From positions 1 through 15,150 of the forward strand of contig CALINM010000138.1 in the NCBI GenBank assembly GCA_938045315.1: a DNA stretch of 15,150 bases. Direction: 5' to 3'. A program made the position numbers and the translations under genes. Below the pieces are notes generated by a model, which saw only the letters and a program-made list of their open reading frames with translations, was not told where the DNA came from and made no database searches. Shown piece by piece: positions 8,804 to 14,240 of this stretch (within the stretch, counting starts at the first letter, position 1; every line of letters begins with the position of its first letter). The stretch is from an uncultured bacterium (GTDB taxonomy: Bacteria > CALINM01).

Positions 8804-9432
8804 GCCCTTTCTTTGTAAAAGATTATACTTTTTTCCAATTCCCTAATTACATAAGGAATTCCAACATCTTGAGAACCAGTGCTAAGAAGTTCTTTTTCTA
8901 TTTCTAATCTTTTTTCTAAATCATAAAGCAAGTTTTTATTATTAATTGATCTCATTATTATTACTGAATTCATTCTTGTAAAAGTGTTTTCACTGTTTAG
9001 ACTTTTTTTAAGTTTTAATATAATTGAGCGTGCTTTCAAAGGATTGGTATCACTTATTTTTTTAAATGCATTTATTATGTTCTGGGATGCTATTTGCCTT
9101 ATATATCTATCCATAGGTTTCTCTCTAATTCCAATTAATTCAAATTGAATATCTATTACCCCTTCATCCACATTATTGCCCCAGCTTTCCACGATTAGTC
9201 TTCTCAATTGATCATCTGTTATTTTTTTAAAAAATTCATACATTTTATTCGTAACCTCATTATCCTCTAAACTACCCCCAACGACAATGGCAGATTTTAA
9301 AATTTCCTCATCCACAGGATAAGAATCTATAATCCCTATAACTACCTTTTTCCAAAAGGGTGAACCACTTTGCAAAGGCTTGAGAATCGGATTATACTTT
9401 CTTAAATTGTCGTAGGCTTCTTTTAGTTCCAT
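8800..9432 (-). CDS. Uncharacterised helical protein, possibly HEAT-like, coupled to a diguanylate cyclase
   Basis: I do not recognise this 210-residue protein. It has no signal peptide and no membrane segment, so it is probably cytoplasmic. It looks almost wholly alpha-helical, with paired amphipathic helices such as NAFKKISDTNPLKARSIILK, ARSIILKLKKSLN and RMNSVIIMRSINNKNLLYDL, a pattern reminiscent of HEAT or armadillo repeats. No catalytic motif is evident. The ATG shares a base with the stop of the GGDEF gene (TAATG), indicating translational coupling. The context suggests a partner, adaptor or effector of the cyclase, but that is inference only. The stop codon lies inside the -35 box of the rho promoter. 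Confidence 0.8.
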   Translation of the reverse strand: MELKEAYDNLRKYNPILKPLQSGSPFWKKVVIGIIDSYPVDEEILKSAIVVGGSLEDNEVTNKMYEFFKKITDDQLRRLIVESWGNNVDEGVIDIQFELIGIREKPMDRYIRQIASQNIINAFKKISDTNPLKARSIILKLKKSLNSENTFTRMNSVIIMRSINNKNLLYDLEKRLEIEKELLSTGSQDVGIPYVIRELEKSIIFYKERA

Positions 9433-10487
9433 TATGCTGACATTACATTATTTCTTGACATATTTTTAACTTTATACATTGCATTATCTGCTGCTTTAAT
9501 TAACCCTTCTTTGTCCTTAGCATCTTCAGGATATGAAGCAAAACCCAAGCTCGCTGTTAATTTAATATTTATACCCTCTTCTTTAAGAAAAACAGTATTC
9601 CTCAAACTTTCGAGAATTCTTTTGGCAACTATCTTAGCATCTTGCTTACTTGTTTCAGGTAAAATAATAACAAATTCATCACCACCATATCTTATAGGTA
9701 TATCAATATTTCGAACAGAATCTCTAATAATTTCAGCTACTTGTTTTAAAAGCAAACTTCCATAAATATGTCCATAAGTATCATTTACATCTTTAAAATG
9801 ATCCAGATCCATAAATATTAAAGAAAGATCTCTTTTTTTTCTTATCGCCCTCTTAATCTCCCTTTCGAGCATTTCATGAAAAAACCTTGTATTGTAAAGA
9901 CAAGTGAGATCGTCTTTGATAGTAAGCTCCTGTATTTTTTCAAAATTTTTAGCATTATCAATCGCAATAGCAATATAATCAGCAAGATGAGTTAGTGATT
10001 CTAAATCTGATTCAGTAAACTCATCACCTATTTTTTTATTTATAAGCTCTATTACTCCCAGAACCTTCCCCTTAGAAATCAAAGGAGCACATATTATAGA
10101 TTCCGTTTTAAAACCGCTTACCTTATCCATACCAGGGAAAAACCTTGGATCTTTATAGACGTCAGGTATAAGGATGGGTTGCCTATTTACTGCAACCCAT
10201 CCTGCTATTCCTTCACCTAATTTGAGTCTTTTCTTTTTTATTTTATCTGAACAACTACCTACAACTATACCAAAATATAGCTCCTGTTTTTCCTCATCCA
10301 CGAGCAGTAATGACCAATTTTCAGCTGATAATACTTCTCCTACCTTTTCTGTAATTAACTGTAAAACCTTTTCAGAATCTAAAGTAGAAGTAATAAGCTT
10401 TCCAATTTCATATACGCTTTTTAAAATTTTAAACTTCTTTTCAATATCGTTTTTAGCAATCTCTTCTATTTCACATGTTTTTTCCAT
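9432..10487 (-). CDS. GAF-domain diguanylate cyclase (GGDEF)
   Basis: This enzyme is predicted to make cyclic di-GMP from two GTP. The 351 residues comprise a helical N-terminus (1-35), a GAF sensor domain (about 38-180, with AGWVAVNRQPILIPDVYKD and CAPLISKGKVLGVIELIN), a short linker helix and a GGDEF domain (about 190-345). The active site is intact: DDLTCLYN at 192-199, FMDLDHFKDVND at 225-236 and RYGGDEF at 266-272. An RxxD inhibitory site is present as RNID (259-262), five residues before GGDEF, so product inhibition is likely. No EAL or HD-GYP domain is fused and no membrane segment is seen, so it should be a cytoplasmic sensor; the GAF ligand cannot be read from sequence. The ATG at 10487 has no convincing ribosome-binding site, and a possible promoter ends only 8 bases upstream. 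Confidence 0.94.
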   Translation of the reverse strand: MEKTCEIEEIAKNDIEKKFKILKSVYEIGKLITSTLDSEKVLQLITEKVGEVLSAENWSLLLVDEEKQELYFGIVVGSCSDKIKKKRLKLGEGIAGWVAVNRQPILIPDVYKDPRFFPGMDKVSGFKTESIICAPLISKGKVLGVIELINKKIGDEFTESDLESLTHLADYIAIAIDNAKNFEKIQELTIKDDLTCLYNTRFFHEMLEREIKRAIRKKRDLSLIFMDLDHFKDVNDTYGHIYGSLLLKQVAEIIRDSVRNIDIPIRYGGDEFVIILPETSKQDAKIVAKRILESLRNTVFLKEEGINIKLTASLGFASYPEDAKDKEGLIKAADNAMYKVKNMSRNNVMSA

Positions 10488-10495
10488 TAAAGATA

Positions 10496-10525
10496 AAAAT
10501 AATACAAAGATTTACACTTGTAAAT
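10496..10525 (-). promoter_or_regulatory. Possible promoter with palindromic operator ahead of the GGDEF gene
   Basis: A perfect inverted repeat, ATTTACA-CT-TGTAAAT, occupies 10510-10525. Its minus-strand TTTACA (10524-10519) can serve as a -35, with TATTTT (10501-10496) as -10 at 17-base spacing. The -10 ends only 8 bases before the ATG, which would make the message leaderless or nearly so. The palindrome would sit on the -35, a place suited to a repressor. I cannot assign the regulator. Confidence 0.35.
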
Positions 10526-10554
10526 GAAAAAATTTTTTTAAACCCTGGTTTGCA

Positions 10555-10800
10555 TCATTTTTTCCTTTCTAAGTATCTTACTATGTTATCCTGTCCTCTA
10601 ATCACAAGCCTTTCTTTCTCAACAACGAGAATAGGCAATCCTTCTTCAGCACTTTTAACAAGTCCATGCCATGCAAGAAGTGCAAGCCCTTCTGGATTAT
10701 CTTCAGTTAATTCCTCAACCCTAATACCCAATTCTTTAAGATTAAAATTCTTCTTAATATATGAACATTTATCACAGGTAGGTGCTGAAAATAAAATCAT
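10555..10800 (-). CDS. Small glutaredoxin/NrdH-like thioredoxin-fold protein
   Basis: This 81-residue redoxin has the CxxC redox pair CDKC at C9-C12 after strand MILFSAPT, and a Pro in GLPILVV (about 54-60) at the place of the cis-proline of the thioredoxin fold. The length matches NrdH and glutaredoxin-like proteins. It starts 22 bases after the nrdD stop, with GGAGG 6 bases before the ATG, so the two are co-transcribed. Some class III ribonucleotide reductases (NrdD2 type) take electrons from such a redoxin rather than formate. The linkage suggests this is the reductant for the adjacent NrdD, though no test is possible here. The organism might also use it as a general thiol reductant. Confidence 0.85.
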   Translation of the reverse strand: MILFSAPTCDKCSYIKKNFNLKELGIRVEELTEDNPEGLALLAWHGLVKSAEEGLPILVVEKERLVIRGQDNIVRYLERKK

Positions 10801-10822
10801 TTTTTACCTCCTTACCCTTCTA

Positions 10823-12925
10823 TTAAAAATAGTCTTTACTTCTAAATCTATCTCTCAATTCTCCTAACTTACCTTTATTCCAGCTTGAGATTCTTGTAAA
10901 ATACCCAGTTATCCTTGTAATACCCTCAACCCTTTCAGAACTGCAATAATAACAAGAATCGAGAAGTCCTCGCATGGTTTTTTTACAATCAAGGCAGGTT
11001 GTAAACTCGGGGGAAAAAGCTACCTGATCATTTTCAGTTAAATGAAATATTTTTTTAACGAAATTTGCCATAGCTCCTGTGTCAGGCCTTTTTTCTCCTA
11101 ACCATATATGGGTTAAAGAACCTGCTTCAATCAGAGGATGGAATAAACCTTCAATTCTGATCCTATCTATGGGATTAATTGGATGACTTACATTTAGATA
11201 GGTTGAATTTGTATAGTAAATCTCACCTTTTGCTATATCACCTTTAACTATCCTTCCTGCTTTCTCTGAAAAATGCTTTAAATCAAGCCTTGCAAACCTA
11301 TAAGCGGTGCTTTCTGCTGGAGTTTGTTCTAATACAAAATGCATGTTATGCATTTTACTGAACTTATCACATAAAAGCTTCATATGGGCAATAATTTTTA
11401 ACCCAAATTTTACAGCAAATTCGCTTTCATGCATTTCCTGACCTAAATGATACTGGACAAGTTCATTAAGACCTACCATACCAATTAAATAAGAAACTCT
11501 ATGCATTCTCAAATATGGCTGTCCATCTTTGTTCATGGTAAGAAGTGCAAGGGGCCCCCTTTCACCTTGAGATAAAAGTTTTTCCAGAAATATTCTTTTC
11601 TGAATATGAGCTCTAACAGCAATTTCAACTCTTTCTGTAATCAAACTGAATAGTTTTGTATCATCACCTTTTGCTTCATAAGCAATTCTTGGAAGATTGA
11701 TGGTAACATTTTGAATAGCCGAATACCTCATCTTCCATGGCTGTTTAGCATCTTCAAAATCACTTTTTTCAAGCTTAAAACTTAATCTGCAACATTCAGA
11801 TATTTTAGCAGTATTGCCTCTATCAAAAACAAAATAAGTATTTCCCTTTTCACATGCCACATCGCAAATCAAATGCAAAAACTCTTCATTACCCTCTTCA
11901 TTCCAGAATTTTTCAGTGATGTGGACTAAAGGTTTAGGGAAAAAGAATGGTCTGCTACAACCATCACCCTCCATATAAACTTCAAAAAGTGCCTTAACAA
12001 ATTCTTTCGCAGTTTTTGAGTATTCACCATAAGTTTTACCTGTGTACTCTCCACCAGGACCAATTGCAGGTACATCTTCAAAATGTTTAGGAACTTCCCA
12101 GTATAAATTTATATCTGAAAAAATAGCTTGCCCGCCACGAGCCACAGCCTGTTGAGAAAACTCAAAAATAAGCATTTGAGCTAACTGCTTTAAATCTCTT
12201 TTTGATAACCCCTCTAAATAGGGAGCAAAAAATAAATTCACAGCATCCCACCCTATTGCACCAGCAAAATTAGATTGTAATGCAGCAGCAAATTTAACCA
12301 TGTGTGCTAACAACACTTCAGGATGTTTAGCAGGCTTTGCAATCGCAAGGGAATTAGGCAATGATAATCCAAACTTCTTAATATATTCAAGACTTTGTCC
12401 TGAACAATAGGGTCTATCAATAAAACCTAAATCATGTAAATGAATATCACCTTTCATATGAGCATCAGAAACATCTTGAGAAAAAACGTTTAGCAATGCA
12501 TATTCTTTTTTGATATTCTCTGCAAGGGTTAAATTTGTAGCTTCTGGTCCATGGGGCACATTTGCATTCTCTTTGTTAGGATAAACAATCAACTGCTCTA
12601 CATCATAAAGGGGCATACCAAGTCTGGTGTGCATTCTTCTTGCTTTCTCAAGCCCCTTCTCTATCAATTTTGCATCCACAAGTTCACGAATTAGAGGAGC
12701 TGTAAGTACTGTGATGCCCGATTTCAAAATTATCTTTTCCACTTCCTCACTAATTAATTCTGCTGTACCTTTATCGAGAAATGTTTCTCTAATAAGAGCA
12801 TCAACAATTTTTTGTCTGTTCCACGTAACAAGCTCTTCATCGGAGGTCCTAACAAAAACTGCTAAATCTGTTGTATCCTTTGTGTCAAACAATTTCATGG
12901 GCTTTAATTCTAAAACCTCTCCCAT
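10823..12925 (-). CDS. nrdD: Anaerobic (class III) ribonucleoside-triphosphate reductase NrdD
   Basis: This glycyl-radical enzyme reduces NTPs to dNTPs without oxygen. An ATP-cone allosteric domain covers about 23-112 (numbered from the upstream ATG, 701 residues). The catalytic barrel contains GDIHLHDLG (160-168), C175, and C379-C380 in ISECCR, which includes the likely thiyl-radical cysteine region. A zinc site of four cysteines (C645, C648, C659, C662) precedes the glycyl loop RITGYFTRISSWNKGK, with radical glycine G675. Two ATGs are adjacent (12928 and 12925). GGAGG is 3 bases from the first and 6 from the second, so I prefer 12925. The activase gene nrdG is not next to it. The promoter carries NrdR-box-like sites, and a redoxin gene follows, arguing for the thioredoxin/redoxin-dependent subtype. 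Confidence 0.96.
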   Translation of the reverse strand: MGEVLELKPMKLFDTKDTTDLAVFVRTSDEELVTWNRQKIVDALIRETFLDKGTAELISEEVEKIILKSGITVLTAPLIRELVDAKLIEKGLEKARRMHTRLGMPLYDVEQLIVYPNKENANVPHGPEATNLTLAENIKKEYALLNVFSQDVSDAHMKGDIHLHDLGFIDRPYCSGQSLEYIKKFGLSLPNSLAIAKPAKHPEVLLAHMVKFAAALQSNFAGAIGWDAVNLFFAPYLEGLSKRDLKQLAQMLIFEFSQQAVARGGQAIFSDINLYWEVPKHFEDVPAIGPGGEYTGKTYGEYSKTAKEFVKALFEVYMEGDGCSRPFFFPKPLVHITEKFWNEEGNEEFLHLICDVACEKGNTYFVFDRGNTAKISECCRLSFKLEKSDFEDAKQPWKMRYSAIQNVTINLPRIAYEAKGDDTKLFSLITERVEIAVRAHIQKRIFLEKLLSQGERGPLALLTMNKDGQPYLRMHRVSYLIGMVGLNELVQYHLGQEMHESEFAVKFGLKIIAHMKLLCDKFSKMHNMHFVLEQTPAESTAYRFARLDLKHFSEKAGRIVKGDIAKGEIYYTNSTYLNVSHPINPIDRIRIEGLFHPLIEAGSLTHIWLGEKRPDTGAMANFVKKIFHLTENDQVAFSPEFTTCLDCKKTMRGLLDSCYYCSSERVEGITRITGYFTRISSWNKGKLGELRDRFRSKDYF

Positions 12926-12934
12926 CATAAACCT

Positions 12935-12950
12935 CCATATTTTGTAGTGT
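12935..12950. promoter_or_regulatory. Second NrdR-box-like site, downstream of the nrdD promoter
   Basis: CCATATTTTGTAGTGT matches the NrdR consensus ACACwATATATwGTGT at 11 of 16 positions, with one near-perfect half (TAGTGT). It lies at or just after the predicted transcription start and runs into the ribosome-binding site. It is 29 bases, start to start, from the stronger box, slightly short of the usual 31-32. Confidence 0.45.
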
Positions 12951-12957
12951 AGTCAAA

Positions 12958-12986
12958 ATTAAAACACAAGATATAGTTAAAGTCAA
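12958..12986 (-). promoter_or_regulatory. Promoter of nrdD and the redoxin gene
   Basis: On the minus strand TTGACT (12986-12981, 5 of 6) and TTTAAT (12963-12958, 5 of 6) are separated by 17 bases. Transcription would begin near 12950, leaving a leader of about 25 bases with GGAGGT. The rest of the 12929-13143 gap is very AT-rich. It includes a 10-base palindrome AACAATTGTT at 13010-13019 and no gene. Confidence 0.6.
12964..12979. promoter_or_regulatory. NrdR-box-like operator inside the nrdD promoter spacer
   Basis: ACACAAGATATAGTTA matches the NrdR consensus ACACwATATATwGTGT at 13 of 16 positions. It fills the 17-base spacer between the -35 and -10 boxes almost exactly. NrdR is the nucleotide-sensing ATP-cone repressor of ribonucleotide reductase genes, so a bound tetramer here would block RNA polymerase. 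No nrdR gene lies in the window. Confidence 0.55.
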
Positions 12987-13143
12987 TTTTTTTAATTTTT
13001 AAAATTGCTAACAATTGTTGATAATAGATGTTCTGGCAGGAATTTACTTTATTATTCTAATATTTTCAAACATTTTTCTAATTTTTACACGCATTTATTA
13101 ACAATCATTTCACATTAAAATAACATTAAAAATCTAATGCTCG

Positions 13144-13485
13144 TTAAAATATACTTCTTAATCTGCCATTCTTTTTATTTATTAAAATTACATCAACTAA
13201 ATTGCCCTGTTTATCCAGCACTTCTATTATAAAAAATCTCCTTCTTTCCCTTATCTCACCTATATTAATTTCCCTATCAGAATAAAAGGATTTAAGGATA
13301 TTTACAGCATCTTCTTTGCTGTTTACTGAAAATGGCTTACCATATCTTCCCCTTTGCTTATCAAATTTAAAATCACCATAGGGAGATTTTAAAAGATTGT
13401 TAATATCCCCTTCTTCCTTTGTTTGCGCATAAAGAAGAGATTGAAGAAAAAGTGAAATTATAAGTATTCTAATTAAAGTTTTCAT
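13144..13485 (-). CDS. Small exported PepSY-like protein
   Basis: From the ATG at 13485 the product has 113 residues. Residues 1-20 are a signal peptide (MKTLIRILIISLFLQSLLYA, cleavage likely after the final Ala). A short PYGDFKFDKQRGRYGKPF linker leads into a single PepSY-like fold: helix SKEDAVNILKSFYSD, then strands containing INIGEIRE, RRRFFIIEVLDKQG and VDVILINKKNGRL. Such domains occur in periplasmic proteins, some inhibitory toward proteases, but no specific role can be assigned. The frame extends to a TTG at 13500, giving five extra residues; the ATG fits the signal peptide better, although its ribosome-binding site is weak. A strong terminator separates it from the Spy-like gene, yet both look exported and may belong to one stress response. 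Confidence 0.75.
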   Translation of the reverse strand: MKTLIRILIISLFLQSLLYAQTKEEGDINNLLKSPYGDFKFDKQRGRYGKPFSVNSKEDAVNILKSFYSDREINIGEIRERRRFFIIEVLDKQGNLVDVILINKKNGRLRSIF

Positions 13486-13491
13486 TTTTTT

Positions 13492-13497
13492 ATTATA
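13492..13497 (-). promoter_or_regulatory. Possible -10 box for the PepSY-like gene
   Basis: A perfect TATAAT lies 6 bases before the ATG at 13485, just after the U-tract of the upstream terminator. The hexamer 17 bases further up is only TTATTA, so the -35 is poor. If real, the message would be leaderless. Its AT-rich setting makes a chance match possible. Confidence 0.25.
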
Positions 13498-13505
13498 CAA
13501 CCTAA

Positions 13506-13540
13506 TAAAAAAAATAATAAGGGCGAAAAAATCGCCCTTA
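13506..13540 (-). terminator. Intrinsic terminator of the Spy/CpxP-like gene
   Basis: A 9-base perfect stem TAAGGGCGA / TCGCCCTTA (13518-13526 with 13532-13540) encloses a 5-base loop. On the minus strand it is followed by a U-rich run containing eight consecutive T. It begins 7 bases after the stop codon at 13548. This is the only convincing rho-independent terminator in the window. Confidence 0.9.
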
Positions 13541-13547
13541 AAAAAAT

Positions 13548-14150
13548 TTATCTCAAACTCCTCGCCCTGTGTGATTCCCTTATCTTTTCTAATTCTCTAT
13601 ATATTTCATCAATTTCTTTTTTTAAGTTATCAACCTTAACGTTATCAGGATGTTCAGATAAAAGCTCTTTCTCTAATAAAAATTTTTTTTCATTCAATTT
13701 CGATCTTAATTCAAAAGTTTCTTTTCTCATATCCCTTAACGCGGGTGTAAATCTCTTTATTTTTTTATCGAAATCTACTGGACCACCCCATGTATAACTG
13801 TCCTTTCTCATAAAACCTAAACCACCAAGCTCCTGCCTGTATTTTTCACGGATCTTTTGAAGCTCACTCCACAAATTTCCTACCTCTTTTTCTAATTGGC
13901 TAACTTTTTGTTTGTCGGGAGAATCAGATAACAACTCCCTTTCTAACTCAAATCTCTTTTTATTGATCTTTTCCCTTAATTCAATAGTTTCTTTTCTAAA
14001 ATTCCTATAATTTTCATAATTTCTACAATACGGTCCACCATATGACAACTCATCACACCCAAAAAATCCCCTCCCCCTACCTCTCGCTTCAGCAAAATTT
14101 ACTGATAATAAGAATAAACTCAAAAATAACAGTGTCCACATTTTTTTCAT
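13548..14150 (-). CDS. Periplasmic Spy/CpxP/ZraP-like protein with duplicated helical repeat
   Basis: The 200-residue product starts at an ATG with GGAGG 8 bases upstream. Residues 1-22 are a signal peptide ending ...NFAEA. A Gly/Arg-rich stretch (RGRGRGFF) and two cysteines (C32, C42) follow. The rest is two charged helical hairpins, residues 51-108 and 141-198, which align without gaps at an offset of 90 residues with 31 of 58 identities. Each has RKETxELR, FxLExELLS, PDxxKV and ELxKIRE. This resembles periplasmic heavy-metal-resistance/CpxP/ZraP proteins, which act as chaperones or feedback sensors for an adjacent two-component system. A classic LTxxQ motif is not evident. It follows a histidine-kinase gene, has a possible response-regulator operator ahead, and is closed by an intrinsic terminator. 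Family assignment is moderate; the export signal and duplication are seen directly. Confidence 0.78.
   Translation of the reverse strand: MKKMWTLLFLSLFLLSVNFAEARGRGRGFFGCDELSYGGPYCRNYENYRNFRKETIELREKINKKRFELERELLSDSPDKQKVSQLEKEVGNLWSELQKIREKYRQELGGLGFMRKDSYTWGGPVDFDKKIKRFTPALRDMRKETFELRSKLNEKKFLLEKELLSEHPDNVKVDNLKKEIDEIYRELEKIRESHRARSLR
13557..14000 (-). repeat. Two-copy internal repeat encoding the helical hairpins
   Basis: The segments at 14000-13827 and 13730-13557 encode the two copies, 270 bases apart. Protein identity is about half, without gaps, while the DNA copies have diverged. This implies an old duplication held in frame by selection. Confidence 0.8.
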
Positions 14151-14216
14151 AATTAGTTCCTCCTTTTATTTTTTTATATCTACATACTATTTAAAGGATG
14201 AGGAAATTTTATGGAT

Positions 14217-14237
14217 AATTTGTGAAAAATTTGTGAA
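14217..14237. promoter_or_regulatory. 11-base-period direct repeat, candidate OmpR/PhoB-family operator
   Basis: The 10-mer AATTTGTGAA occurs twice exactly (14217-14226 and 14228-14237), separated by one A, giving an 11-base period. Winged-helix response regulators of the OmpR/PhoB family bind such head-to-tail sites. It sits 3 bases past the kinase stop codon and about 65 bases before the Spy-like ATG. On the minus strand a TAAAAT follows shortly after and could be an activator-dependent -10. The link to the neighbouring kinase is inference. Confidence 0.5.
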
Positions 14238-14240
14238 TTT

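Noticed and set aside
10526-10554. AAACC/GGTTT motif and A/T runs after the redoxin gene as an intrinsic terminator
   Set aside because: The stem is about 4-5 bases with almost no loop, and no clear hairpin precedes the T run.
13010-13019. Palindrome AACAATTGTT upstream of the nrdD promoter
   Set aside because: It is short and in a very AT-rich gap where such palindromes occur by chance. It has no second copy that I can see.
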